From Peribacillus sp044761665 (GTDB lineage: Bacteria > Bacillota > Bacilli > Bacillales > DSM-1321), in contig NZ_JBIWCW010000002.1 of assembly GCF_044761665.1 (NCBI RefSeq), positions 62,001-126,000 of the forward strand: DNA of 64,000 nt, given 5' to 3'. Under the pieces are notes generated by a model. It had not been told where the DNA came from. It saw nothing but the letters and a program-made list of their open reading frames with translations, and searched no databases. Made by a program: the position numbers and the translations under genes. How positions within the stretch are numbered: the stretch's first letter is position 1; the number at the start of each line of letters is the position of its first letter. Below are positions 53,815 to 62,930 of this stretch, one piece after another.

Positions 53815-55329
53815 ATGACAAATTTCATAGAGCTGGGCATAAGCCCGGAGATTAACGCGATATTGAAGCAAAATGGCATTACAAACCCAACACCGATCCA
53901 GGAAAAATCAATACCGGACATTATGGAAGGCAGGGACGTCATTTCGAAGGCACAGACAGGAACCGGCAAGACATTGGCTTTTTTACTTCCAATATTAGAA
54001 AAGGTCGATCCCAAAGCTTCCCACGTTCAATCCTTGATTGTCACACCAACGAGGGAATTAGCGCTACAAATAACAGCGGAACTGAAAAAATTCGCTAATG
54101 AGATTGAGGAGTTGCAAGTGCTAGCTGTCTATGGTGGACAAGATGTGGAACAGCAAATGAAAAAGCTGACACGGAACATTTCGGTCGTCGTAGCCACACC
54201 GGGCCGATTATTGGACCACTTACGAAGGGGCACAATTGATCTGTCTCAAACGGAAACGCTTGTTTTGGATGAAGCGGACCAAATGCTTCATATTGGATTC
54301 TTACCAGAAGTGGAAGAAATCATGGGGCAACTTCCAGAGAATAGACAAACCTTGCTTTTTTCAGCTACGATGCCTGAACAAGTCCATCAGCTGGCCAAGC
54401 GCTATATGAATAAACCATTAACAGCTGCAGTTAAAGCTGAGCAGGTGACGGTGGAGCAAATCCGCCAACTTGTCATCGAGACGACGGACCGTGCCAAACA
54501 ATCCTCATTGATCAGCATCATAAAGGAAGAACAGCCGTATTTGGCCATTGTTTTTTGCCGAACAAAGCGTCGCGTTTCTGTTTTGAACGATGCTCTAAAG
54601 GCCGCCGGTTTCAATTCTGATGAGCTTCATGGCGACCTATCACAGGCAAAACGAGAACGAGTCATGAAAAACTTCCGTGATGCGAAGCTTCAATATCTTG
54701 TGGCCACGGATGTTGCAGCGCGTGGTCTGGATGTTGAAGGCGTGACCCATGTTTTTAACTACGATGTCCCAGAAGATGCTGAAAGCTACATCCATAGGAT
54801 AGGGCGTACAGGAAGGGCCGGTGAGCATGGACTAGCCGTAACCTTTATCGCTACGAAAGATCTTCAGCTACTGAATGATATTGAAAAAGGCATCTCAATG
54901 AAAATTGAACGGAGAAAGATCGAAGGAGTTAAGATGTTCCAGCCGGGAGAGGTCGAGACCAAGCGTAAACGCCATAATCGTGACTCATCCGATGGGGAAT
55001 CACATCGTCCACGTACGGGAGGTGGCCGCCGTCATAGAGAAAGAATCGATACGAGAGGGCCGAACCGAGGAAGTCACCGATCAGCTAATCAGGCAGACAA
55101 TCGCGAGCTGAGTCTAGAGAACCCACGTGAGGGCACTGGAAGCCGTGGTCCTAAACGCGAAAACCCGCGTGGAGGACAAAGAGAAGATACCCGTGGGCGC
55201 AGTCGCGAAAATTCTCGGGGTGAACGACAAGGAGGAAGCCAAGGGTCTAGAAGGGGAAATACCCATAGCCCGAATGGTAACCGCAGGGGGGATTCAGGTA
55301 GTTCCCCAAGCAGGGGCAGAAACCGGTAA
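53815..55329 (+). CDS. DEAD-box RNA helicase with RGG-rich tail
   Basis: 504 residues. Two RecA-like domains with Q motif TPIQEKSIP, Walker A AQTGTGKT, motif Ia TPTRELALQ, DEAD (VLDEADQM), SAT, and motif VI HRIGRTGRAG. After about residue 380 comes a long basic Arg/Gly/Ser/Asn-rich tail, similar in character to the CshA tail, which aids RNA and ribosome binding. CshA-type, but somewhat divergent; a cold-shock or mRNA-decay role is inferred. The ribosome site is weak (GTAGG). Confidence 0.92.
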   Translation: MTNFIELGISPEINAILKQNGITNPTPIQEKSIPDIMEGRDVISKAQTGTGKTLAFLLPILEKVDPKASHVQSLIVTPTRELALQITAELKKFANEIEELQVLAVYGGQDVEQQMKKLTRNISVVVATPGRLLDHLRRGTIDLSQTETLVLDEADQMLHIGFLPEVEEIMGQLPENRQTLLFSATMPEQVHQLAKRYMNKPLTAAVKAEQVTVEQIRQLVIETTDRAKQSSLISIIKEEQPYLAIVFCRTKRRVSVLNDALKAAGFNSDELHGDLSQAKRERVMKNFRDAKLQYLVATDVAARGLDVEGVTHVFNYDVPEDAESYIHRIGRTGRAGEHGLAVTFIATKDLQLLNDIEKGISMKIERRKIEGVKMFQPGEVETKRKRHNRDSSDGESHRPRTGGGRRHRERIDTRGPNRGSHRSANQADNRELSLENPREGTGSRGPKRENPRGGQREDTRGRSRENSRGERQGGSQGSRRGNTHSPNGNRRGDSGSSPSRGRNR

Positions 55330-55343
55330 GGGGGGATGAGAAA

Positions 55344-56252
55344 GTGGATAAACCTTGGTTGGCAGAATATCCAGTTTCCTTGGAACTTGCAGAGCATTTG
55401 ATAAAGAAACAGTTTCCGGATATTAATTTGAAAGAGGTGAGGCAACTAGGGGAAGGGTTTGACAATACAGTCATTCAATTGAATGAGGAATATGTATTCA
55501 GATTTCCCCGCAGGCCCATTGCCGTAACCTTAATTCAAGTGGAAAATATGCTTCTGCCTTCACTGGCGGGACACCTTCCACTAGCTATACCTGAACCGGT
55601 CTTTTTTGGAGAACCAAGTGCTGATTATCCGTATCCCTTTACCGGCTATAAGATGGTGAAGGGATACTTACCTATAGAAGAAACAAAGGATAGTAAGATT
55701 TCCTCGGCAATAAGGTTAGCCTACTTTCTGAAAATGCTTCACGGATTTCCTGTACAAAAGGCGAAACAATTGGGCATACGGCCTGATGGAATGCAACGAC
55801 TCGATGTATCTTTTCGACAGATCAGCCTAGATGAGCATCTCTCGACATTGATGACACTGGGCTATTCCGAGCAGGCACATGCCATATCGGATTTTTTGAA
55901 GGATTTAGATTTATCGTACACCCCGCAATGCAATACCCTTGTTCATGGTGATATTCATGTCCGTAACGTCTTGCTCGATGAGGAAGGTGTGTTAGTGGGT
56001 GTCATCGATTGGGGAGACGTCCATATTGGGGATCCCGCCATCGATTTTTCCTTTCTGTACAGCTACTTTCCAAAAGAGGCGAGACAGGCCTTTTTTGAAA
56101 TCTATGGTGGAATTGAAGCGAAAGTGGAAAGTTTAGCCAGATATAGAGCCGTTTACATGCTTGTCAGACTGCTTGTGTATGGAATTGATCGGGAAGACAA
56201 TGAACTGATAACTCTCGCACGAAAGGGTTTAGGGTTGGCCATGGAAGATTGA
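55344..56252 (+). CDS. Aminoglycoside phosphotransferase-family kinase
   Basis: 302 residues from GTG at 55344 with GGGGGG eight bases upstream. APH/choline-kinase fold: GEGFDNTVIQLNEEYVFRFPRR (nucleotide-binding, Lys replaced by the Arg-rich strand), catalytic loop LVHGDIHVRNVLLD with Asp and Asn, and metal-binding GVIDWGDVHIGDPAIDFSF. Such proteins phosphorylate small hydroxylated molecules; antibiotic resistance should not be assumed. Fifteen bases after the helicase gene, so possibly cotranscribed. Confidence 0.88.
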   Translation: MDKPWLAEYPVSLELAEHLIKKQFPDINLKEVRQLGEGFDNTVIQLNEEYVFRFPRRPIAVTLIQVENMLLPSLAGHLPLAIPEPVFFGEPSADYPYPFTGYKMVKGYLPIEETKDSKISSAIRLAYFLKMLHGFPVQKAKQLGIRPDGMQRLDVSFRQISLDEHLSTLMTLGYSEQAHAISDFLKDLDLSYTPQCNTLVHGDIHVRNVLLDEEGVLVGVIDWGDVHIGDPAIDFSFLYSYFPKEARQAFFEIYGGIEAKVESLARYRAVYMLVRLLVYGIDREDNELITLARKGLGLAMED

Positions 56253-56281
56253 TTCTTATCTTTAACGATTAGGAGGTTCAT

Positions 56282-57487
56282 ATGAACGCAAAATATTTAC
56301 ATACAATTAAGTGGATAGGTGAATTGCTTGAAAGCGGGAATATCCCCTATCAATTTATGGGTCCCTCCGCTCTATTTATACAAGGGGTGGAAATAAAGGA
56401 CTATTTAAACATAATGGTCGATGTGCAATGGGATGTCTTTGACGAAACGGTTGCCCTTTTTATAGATCATGCTCCTTCACAGCCCCAAAAAAATCCCGAA
56501 ACAGCCTTTTTTCAGCTAGAAAAGGATGGGATACAAATCACGGTTCGTTGTTTGTTCAATATGACGATCAAAACGGATCCCTATCGGCTACCCATACCAG
56601 TCGGTGAAACGGAACTCTGGTGCCAATCGCTTTACAGCTACTTATATCATGCCGAAATGCAGAGAAATAGTGCTGAAATTCATTCTTATCTCTCTGCTGC
56701 ACAACAAGGATTCACGGCGGAAAATGAACAGGCCTGGAATCAGAATAATTATCAGGCTCTAGTGAACCGTTACGGAAGACCGGAGGAACTGGCAGATAAG
56801 ATCAAACATAATCCGAAATGGAGATTGCATCCGTTTTATAAATATATGGGAGAAATGGCAGGTCGAAAAGTCACTCATTTAATGGGATCGAACGGTGTTA
56901 AAGCGGTTGCCATGGCTATTTTGGGAGCTGAAGTCAAGGTCGTGGATTTTTCTCGGGAAAATGCGACCTTTGCGAAAGAACTCGCAGTATCATCAGATGT
57001 GGACGTCGAGTACGTTGTTTCTGATGTATTGTCTTTGCCTCCCGAAAACGTATTGGGCGATCAAGACTTCGTTCTAATGGAACTCGGCGTACTGCATTAC
57101 CTCATAGATCTTCACCCATTATTCGAAAAGGTTAAAGGGATGTTGAAGCCAGGGGGACGATTCGTATTGCATGAATTCCATCCAATATCGACGAAGCTCA
57201 TTACTTCTACGGGTAAAAAGCATAAGGTGACAGGCAATTACTTTGCCCCCGCCATCGAAAATAATGAGGTGGCTTTCTCTAAACATATGCCTGAAGAAGA
57301 TAAACGTGGATTGGCAAAAGTGGTACAACGAAAATGGACGATAGGTGAGCTCATAACGGCTGTCGGACAATCCGGTCTCGTCATCAAAGTCCTGGAAGAG
57401 GAGCCAAACCATAAAATCAATGATATCGGGATACCTAAAACTTATACATTGGTAGCTGAACGTATCAGCGACACGCATGGAGCATAA
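56282..57487 (+). CDS. Two-domain protein: N-terminal nucleotidyltransferase-like region plus SAM methyltransferase
   Basis: 401 residues. Residues ~1-140 (IPYQFMGPSALFIQGVEIKDY) recall the MNT-type nucleotidyltransferase fold but lack a clear GSxxxxD catalytic pattern. Residues ~185-395 form a class I methyltransferase: a GSNGVKAVAMAILGAEVKVVD motif I variant, the VVSDVLSLP acidic loop, DFVLMELGVLHYL, and MLKPGGRFVLHEFHP. The pairing of the two domains is unusual to me. Next to an APH-like kinase, it may modify a small molecule (inference). AGGAGG upstream of ATG. Confidence 0.75.
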   Translation: MNAKYLHTIKWIGELLESGNIPYQFMGPSALFIQGVEIKDYLNIMVDVQWDVFDETVALFIDHAPSQPQKNPETAFFQLEKDGIQITVRCLFNMTIKTDPYRLPIPVGETELWCQSLYSYLYHAEMQRNSAEIHSYLSAAQQGFTAENEQAWNQNNYQALVNRYGRPEELADKIKHNPKWRLHPFYKYMGEMAGRKVTHLMGSNGVKAVAMAILGAEVKVVDFSRENATFAKELAVSSDVDVEYVVSDVLSLPPENVLGDQDFVLMELGVLHYLIDLHPLFEKVKGMLKPGGRFVLHEFHPISTKLITSTGKKHKVTGNYFAPAIENNEVAFSKHMPEEDKRGLAKVVQRKWTIGELITAVGQSGLVIKVLEEEPNHKINDIGIPKTYTLVAERISDTHGA

Positions 57488-57510
57488 TGAGGAATGGTAA
57501 TAATAGAAAA

Positions 57511-57648
57511 GAGGGGCTGTCCCAAAAAGGGTAGTTAAGCCTAAATTGAATAAATAAAGAGAGGCATAAATGTTGATTTAACAACATTTATGCCTCTTCA
57601 TTTTTTGCGTTATTTCACTCAAAAAAGGGACTTATGAGACAGCCCCTT
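57511..57648. repeat. Nested inverted-repeat element (MITE-like)
   Basis: Outer arms AGGGGCTGTCCCA at 57512 and TGAGACAGCCCCT at 57635-57647 enclose a 15-bp perfect inner stem GAGGCATAAATGTTG / CAACATTTATGCCTC (57561-57596). The 138-bp unit encodes nothing. GGGGCTGTC-type ends are seen in transposon-derived sequences of Bacilli, so it may be a miniature element. It could also terminate the converging transcripts. Confidence 0.6.
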
Positions 57649-57661
57649 ATTTTTGGTTGAT

Positions 57662-59212
57662 TTAATTATTGTTTGACCATTCTTCAACGTCCCAGACTTT
57701 AGTGATCCAATCTTCGTAGAAATCCGGTTCATGGCAGACAAGGAGGACCGTTCCTTTATATTCTTTCAACGCACGTTTCAATTCTTCCTTGGCTACAACA
57801 TCTAAATGGTTTGTCGGTTCATCGAACAGAAGCCAGTTGCTTTCCGTAAGCATCAACTTACATAAGCGAACTTTGGATTGCTCCCCACCACTTAAATGAG
57901 CCATAGGCCGAGTGATATGCTCATTTTTCAAGCCAACCCGAGCGAGGATAGCCCGTACTTGAGGTTGATCAAGATGAGGGAAGGCATTCCACACTTCATC
58001 AATCGGCGTGGTATTGCCAGCTTGTACTTCTTGTTCAAAATAAGAAGGGAAGAGGAAGTCACCAAGCGATCTTTTCCCGCTTAATGGTTCGATTTTACCA
58101 AGGATTGTTTTTAATAGCGTAGATTTCCCCACTCCGTTGCAACCTACAATGGCAATTTTCTCTCCGCGTTCAATGTTCATTGATAGTTTTGGAAGGAGCG
58201 GACGGTCATAGCCGATCTCGATATCTTCCCCTTCAAATACATAGCGGCTGCTTGCGCGTGACTCTTTAAAGTCGAAAGTTGGTTTCATTGCCGTTTCCGG
58301 GCGGTCGATTCGTTCTATACGATTCAATTGCTTTTCCCGGCTCTTTGCCCGACCAGAAGTTGAATAGCGGGCTTTATTTTTTGCGATGAAATCTTCCTGC
58401 TTTTTAATGAAATCCCGCTGTTTTTCGTACGCATTGATGTGTTGGTTCTTATTGAGTTCAGCAAGTTCAAGGAACTTTTCGTATGTCGCCGTGTAACGGG
58501 TCAATTTCGAAAATTCAAGATGGAAGATGACATCAACGACGCCATTCATGAACTCGGTATCATGTGAAATTAATAGGAATGCATGTGGATATTCCTTCAA
58601 GTAGGTGCTCAACCAGCGGATATGCTCCACATCCAAGTAGTTTGTCGGCTCATCTAGCAGTAGAACCTGGGGCTGTTCCAAGAGTAGTTTCGCTAGCAAA
58701 ACTTTTGTCCGCTGTCCGCCGCTCAGGGCAGATACGTCACGGTCGAGACCGATGGCATCTAACCCTAGTCCGCGTGCTGCATCTTCGATTTTCATATCCA
58801 GATTATAAAAATCCCCAGCCTCGAGTTTATCCTGGATTTCGCCCATTTGTTCTAAAAGCTCCTCTAGTTCTTCAGGAGTTGCCGACCCCATTTTCTCGGT
58901 CACTTCATTCAACGCTTTTTCCTGCTCGAATAATGGTAAGTAAGCGTCTCTTAAAGCATCGCGTATCGTCTTGCCTTTAGTCAGGACCGTGTGTTGGTCC
59001 AGATAACCATATTCAACACCTGGAGTCCATTCAACCCGGCCTTCATCATGAATCAGTTGTCCAGTAATGATATTCATCATCGTTGATTTCCCTACGCCGT
59101 TAGCACCGACGAGGCCTACATGCTCCCCAGCCATCAAGCGGAAAGTAACATCTTTGAATAATGTCCGATCGCCAAAGCTGTGTGCCAATTTATCTATAGA
59201 AAGTAAGCTCAT
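57662..59212 (-). CDS. ABC-F family ATPase (YkpA/YbiT-like)
   Basis: 516 residues, two ABC cassettes joined by a charged linker and no membrane domain. Cassette 1: GANGVGKST, LSGGQRTK, LLDEPTNYLD. Cassette 2: GCNGVGKST, LSGGEQSK, LFDEPTNHLD. The linker (about 240-310, rich in Lys, Glu and Arg) is the P-site tRNA-interaction motif region. The length and the opening MSLLSIDKLAHSFGD fit the YkpA/YbiT branch, thought to act on stalled ribosomes. An antibiotic-resistance role is not implied. Confidence 0.92.
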   Translation of the reverse strand: MSLLSIDKLAHSFGDRTLFKDVTFRLMAGEHVGLVGANGVGKSTMMNIITGQLIHDEGRVEWTPGVEYGYLDQHTVLTKGKTIRDALRDAYLPLFEQEKALNEVTEKMGSATPEELEELLEQMGEIQDKLEAGDFYNLDMKIEDAARGLGLDAIGLDRDVSALSGGQRTKVLLAKLLLEQPQVLLLDEPTNYLDVEHIRWLSTYLKEYPHAFLLISHDTEFMNGVVDVIFHLEFSKLTRYTATYEKFLELAELNKNQHINAYEKQRDFIKKQEDFIAKNKARYSTSGRAKSREKQLNRIERIDRPETAMKPTFDFKESRASSRYVFEGEDIEIGYDRPLLPKLSMNIERGEKIAIVGCNGVGKSTLLKTILGKIEPLSGKRSLGDFLFPSYFEQEVQAGNTTPIDEVWNAFPHLDQPQVRAILARVGLKNEHITRPMAHLSGGEQSKVRLCKLMLTESNWLLFDEPTNHLDVVAKEELKRALKEYKGTVLLVCHEPDFYEDWITKVWDVEEWSNNN

Positions 59213-59480
59213 TTATGTTGAACCTCCCAATTAATTTGAAAAAATCTCTACGTTTCATCATACTAAAATCTGTACTAGATTGCTATCTAATCTAGTAATT
59301 TACATATTGTACTTAGATATAACAGCATGTAACCACTAGGGCAGGGATAGTGTAGGGACCGGCTTCACCCACTCGTTTCTGACCAAGTTGGCTCCGGTTT
59401 TTACCCATGGACTTTATCGCTCTGACATAAGATATATGAGATAATGAGGGAAGCAGTTTAAAAGGGAAAGGATGTTTTTT

Positions 59481-61673
59481 ATGAGTAAAACAGTCGTACT
59501 GGCCGAGAAACCATCGGTCGGAAGAGATATAGCAAAAGTGTTGAATTGTGAAAAAAAAGGCAACGGTTACTTGGAAGGCAACCAGTATATCGTCACATGG
59601 GCACTCGGACATTTGGTGACCCATGCCGATCCGGAAACGTATGACGAAAAATATAAAACATGGCGGCTCGAGGACCTTCCTATGTTGCCTCCGTCGTTGA
59701 AACTAGTAGTGATCAAGCAATCCGGGAAACAGTTCCAAGCTGTAAAAACGCAGTTGAACCGAAGTGATGTCAAAGATATCATCATTGCCACGGATGCAGG
59801 ACGAGAAGGGGAGCTCGTCGCACGCTGGATTTTGGAAAAGGCCCATGTTAAAAAACCAATCAAGCGTCTCTGGATATCTTCCGTCACTGACAAGGCGATT
59901 AAGGATGGGTTTAATAAGCTGAAGGATGGGAAAGAGTACGAAAATCTATACGCCTCTGCAGTGGCAAGGGCTGAGGCAGATTGGATCGTCGGTATGAATG
60001 CTACGAGAGCACTGACAACAAAGCATAATGCTCAGTTATCCTGCGGCCGCGTACAAACGCCGACGCTTGCGATGATTGCTGCCAAGGAACGGGAAATTAA
60101 ACAATTCCAGCCCAAAAAATATTACGGTGTTACGGCTACGGCAGAATCTAAACTGCGTCTTGTCTGGCAGGATGTCCATTCGAAAGATATACGCACATTC
60201 GATAAGGCAAAGGCAGAAAAGGTACTTGCTGGTGTGAAAAATAAAAAGGCTGAAGTGGTGGAAGTGAAAAAAGCCCATAAGAAGAATTTTGCTCCTCAGC
60301 TATATGATTTAACCGAGCTACAAAGGGATGCCAATAAGAAATTTGGTTATTCGGCGAAAGAGACGCTATCCATCATGCAACGTTTATATGAGAGCCATAA
60401 AGTATTGACCTATCCCAGAACGGATTCTCGTTTCTTAACGTCGGATTTGGTCGATACGCTGAAGGAAAGATTACAAGCAGTCAGCATCAAACCATATGCC
60501 CAGTATGCATCGAGGATATTGCGTAGCCCGATCAATACTAATAAATCGTTTGTGGATGACAGCAAGGTTACTGATCACCATGCCATCATCCCGACAGAGC
60601 AAACGCCTCTACCGGGTAAATTGAGTGACAAGGAATCAAAAATCTATGATTTAGTCGTCAAACGTTTTCTTGCTGTCCTTATGCCACCATTTGAGTATGA
60701 GCAAACGACGGTCATCACAAAAGTGGGCAGTGAAACGTTCATCGCTAAAGGAAAAGTCATCTTGAAATCAGGATGGAAGGAAGTCTATGATCATCAGTTC
60801 GAGGAAGAGGAGGCAAAAGATGGTCTTGCAGAGCAATTGCTTCCGACACTTGGGGAAGGGGACATCCTAGACATCTCAGCAGTGAAACAAACAGAAGGGG
60901 AAACGAAACCACCGGAACCATTCAATGAAGGGACCTTGTTATCGGCAATGGAAAACCCCGCTCGTTTCATGGCTGGTGAAAGTAAAGACCTTATTAAGAC
61001 GTTAGGAGAGACCGGTGGTATTGGTACCGTTGCAACCCGGGCTGACGTCATTGAAAAATTGTTCAATAGCTTTTTGATTGAAAAGCGTGGGAAAGGTCTT
61101 CATGTTACCTCAAAAGGCAAACAGCTCCTCGAGTTGGCTCCTGAGGATCTACGTTCACCTGCGTTAACGGCACAGTGGGAACAAAAACTTACGGCCATCG
61201 CTAAAGGAACGCTAGAGAAGCGTACGTTCATTGGCGATATGCGCACCTATGCGCAAAATATCGTTCGCGAAATTAAGACAAGTGATCAAAAATTCAAGCA
61301 TGATAACATTTCCGGCACAAAATGCCCGGACTGTGGCAAGTTAATGCTTGAAGTAAACAGTAAAAAAGGAAAAATGCTCGTTTGCCAAGACCGTGAATGC
61401 GGTCATAAAAAAGGTGTTTCACGTGTAACAAATGCAAGGTGCCCGCAATGCCATAAAAAAATGGAAATGAGAGGGCAAGGCGAAGCACAGACCTTTACAT
61501 GTAAATGTGGTTTTCATGAAAAACTGTCTTCCTACAACAAGCGAAAAGGGCAAAATAAAAACAAGAAAGTGTCGAAAAACGAAGTCTCGAATTATATGAA
61601 AAAACAAAATAAAGAAGAGCCAATCAATACCGCATTAGCGGATGCGTTGGCAAAGCTAAAATTCGATAAATAA
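59481..61673 (+). CDS. topB: DNA topoisomerase III
   Basis: About 730 residues from ATG at 59481 (AAAGG nine bases upstream; ATG at 59472 is too close). The type IA enzyme relaxes and decatenates DNA. TOPRIM domain: VVLAEKPSVGRDIAKVL and the acidic IIATDAGREGELVARWIL. Active-site Tyr in VLTYPRTDSRFLTSD. C-terminal zinc motifs: CPDCGKL with C..EC, and CPQCHKK with CKCGF. Complete, with a strong terminator after it. Confidence 0.96.
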   Translation: MSKTVVLAEKPSVGRDIAKVLNCEKKGNGYLEGNQYIVTWALGHLVTHADPETYDEKYKTWRLEDLPMLPPSLKLVVIKQSGKQFQAVKTQLNRSDVKDIIIATDAGREGELVARWILEKAHVKKPIKRLWISSVTDKAIKDGFNKLKDGKEYENLYASAVARAEADWIVGMNATRALTTKHNAQLSCGRVQTPTLAMIAAKEREIKQFQPKKYYGVTATAESKLRLVWQDVHSKDIRTFDKAKAEKVLAGVKNKKAEVVEVKKAHKKNFAPQLYDLTELQRDANKKFGYSAKETLSIMQRLYESHKVLTYPRTDSRFLTSDLVDTLKERLQAVSIKPYAQYASRILRSPINTNKSFVDDSKVTDHHAIIPTEQTPLPGKLSDKESKIYDLVVKRFLAVLMPPFEYEQTTVITKVGSETFIAKGKVILKSGWKEVYDHQFEEEEAKDGLAEQLLPTLGEGDILDISAVKQTEGETKPPEPFNEGTLLSAMENPARFMAGESKDLIKTLGETGGIGTVATRADVIEKLFNSFLIEKRGKGLHVTSKGKQLLELAPEDLRSPALTAQWEQKLTAIAKGTLEKRTFIGDMRTYAQNIVREIKTSDQKFKHDNISGTKCPDCGKLMLEVNSKKGKMLVCQDRECGHKKGVSRVTNARCPQCHKKMEMRGQGEAQTFTCKCGFHEKLSSYNKRKGQNKNKKVSKNEVSNYMKKQNKEEPINTALADALAKLKFDK

Positions 61674-61682
61674 TAGAAAAGG

Positions 61683-61723
61683 GTCCAGTAGCGGGAATGC
61701 CAATCGCTACTGGACTTTTTTTT
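61683..61723 (+). terminator. topB terminator
   Basis: Perfect stem GTCCAGTAGCG / CGCTACTGGAC with an 11-base loop, then eight T. Confidence 0.92.
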
Positions 61724-61796
61724 GAGCAAATGGGGGAGTTAACATACTAATAGTAATTTATATAAAATTAGTTTTAAAAAATAAGGGGTAACCACC

Positions 61797-62330
61797 ATGA
61801 ATGTACCAACTGATCAAAGCTTATCGGCAATTATAAAAGAACGTCACTCTGTCAGGAAATTCGATACCACTTATAAAATTCCAACAGAAGAAATCAAAAA
61901 TCATGAATGAAGCATCCTAGCACCTTCTTCAAGCAATCTTAACCTTGGCGCTTTATGGTCATCGAGGATCAAGAGATTAAAAAGGAACTACGCCAGATAG
62001 CCAATAATCAGGAATCTGTCGAAATCTCTTCTGCCGTCATTGTGGTATTGGGAGAATCAGAAATGTACAAAAATGTAGATAAAATATACCATGCAGAATG
62101 AATGTGGAGGCTGGATTCATGGACGAAGGGACGCGTGCACGCATCGTAGAAAATACGATGAATACGTATCCTCATGCCTCAAAGGAAGCCAGGGAAAGTA
62201 TTGCTAGCCTCGATGCAGGACTTGTTTCCATGCCAGCTTATGCTAATAGCGAAGTCTTATGACACAGTTACAATGGGTGGATTTAACAACAACAAGATTG
62301 TCGTTGGATGAAGTGGCAAAATTCATCTAA
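61797..62330 (+). pseudogene. Nitroreductase-family pseudogene
   Basis: The opening MNVPTDQSLSAIIKERHSVR and FDTTYKIPTEEI is a normal nitroreductase start. An in-frame TGA at 61908 interrupts it. A one-base deletion near 61943 shifts SILAPSSSNL into the frame of WRFMVIEDQEIKKELRQIA. A further stop and shift occur near 62098, before VEAGFMDEGTRARIVENT. One extra base near 62237 breaks the frame before LMLIAKSYDTVTMGGFN, and the end is truncated. At least four lesions, so the FMN reductase cannot be made. A ribosome-site remnant (AAGGGG) survives. Confidence 0.9.
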
Positions 62331-62339
62331 ATGGTTAAT

Positions 62340-62375
62340 GAGAAAAGGATGGAGCGTTTGCTCCATCCTTTTCTC
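62340..62375. terminator. Bidirectional terminator
   Basis: GAGAAAAGGATGGAGC / GCTCCATCCTTTTCTC, 16 bp perfect with a four-base loop. It serves the micro-ORF transcript on the minus strand and the old nitroreductase transcript on the plus strand. Confidence 0.88.
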
Positions 62376-62400
62376 TATCACTCGTCAATTAAAAGATCAT

Positions 62401-62562
62401 TTAAATTTTATTCAGTACGGTGCCTTGTAAATCAAATTCAAGCGTTTTGTCGGTCGTTTGTTTGACCGTTTCTAATGGTGTGAGCGTACTGAATGGCGAC
62501 TGATCACCTGGACTGAAAACCGCTTCATCATTCTCTGGATTCCATTGGCTGTAAATACTCAT
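62401..62562 (-). CDS. Micro-ORF of unknown family (53 residues)
   Basis: MSIYSQWNPENDEAVFSPGD at the start, then a Thr-rich segment and VLNKI at the end. Excellent ribosome site AAAGGAGG eight bases before the ATG. It is acidic, soluble, and without cysteine or membrane segment. The first 20 residues resemble those of a second micro-ORF just upstream. No function is recognised. Both lie behind a near-perfect sigma-B promoter, suggesting a general-stress product. Confidence 0.7.
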   Translation of the reverse strand: MSIYSQWNPENDEAVFSPGDQSPFSTLTPLETVKQTTDKTLEFDLQGTVLNKI

Positions 62563-62632
62563 GTTAGTATCCTCCTTTGGGTGAGAAGATTTGTCGTTTC
62601 TTTCATGGCTTCATCGAACTTTTCAATAACTT

Positions 62633-62704
62633 CTAACGCTGATCACCGGGACTAAACACCGCTGCGTCATTCTCTTTGTTCCATTGGCTTCTGATAGTAC
62701 TCAT
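62633..62704 (-). CDS. Truncated paralogue of the micro-ORF (23 residues)
   Basis: MSTIRSQWNKENDAAVFSPG then DQR and a stop. After the stop, another frame encodes LEVIEKFDEAMKETTNLLT, resembling the LETVKQTTDKTLEF part of the downstream copy, so a small deletion has joined the two parts out of frame. AAAGGAG precedes the ATG by 12 bases. It is a decayed duplicate or a deliberately short leader peptide. Confidence 0.55.
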   Translation of the reverse strand: MSTIRSQWNKENDAAVFSPGDQR

Positions 62705-62748
62705 CTTGCACATCATCTCCTTTGGTGAGAATGTCTTACACTATTTAT

Positions 62749-62773
62749 ATACCCGGGTGGGACAAACTTAAAC
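62749..62773 (-). promoter_or_regulatory. Sigma-B promoter of the micro-ORF pair
   Basis: On the minus strand GTTTAA (62768-62773), 13 bases, GGGTAT (62749-62754): identical to the Bacillus sigma-B consensus at both hexamers with allowed spacing. It lies about 45 bases before the first micro-ORF. Confidence 0.85.
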
Positions 62774-62841
62774 AATTTTTTCAAAAAAAGTAAAATTAAA
62801 TAATTAACAAACAATGATTTTCGACTGCCTGAAGATGAACC

Positions 62842-62885
62842 TTTTTACAATATTCCTATCACTTAAGGTAACAATATTGTAAAAA
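62842..62885 (+). other. Strong hairpin in the leader of the DUF421 gene
   Basis: TTTTTACAATATT and AATATTGTAAAAA pair over 13 perfect positions around an 18-base loop. It ends just before the ribosome site GGGGGTG. It could be an operator, an mRNA stabiliser or a terminator for a minus-strand transcript. Confidence 0.55.
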
Positions 62886-62930
62886 AGGGGGTGATAATTT
62901 GGGATCACCGAAATAATCATAAGAAGTACA

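Noticed and set aside
55344..56252. Aminoglycoside-resistance gene
   Set aside because: The APH fold is shared by many metabolic kinases; residues specific to drug-modifying classes are not evident and context is chromosomal.
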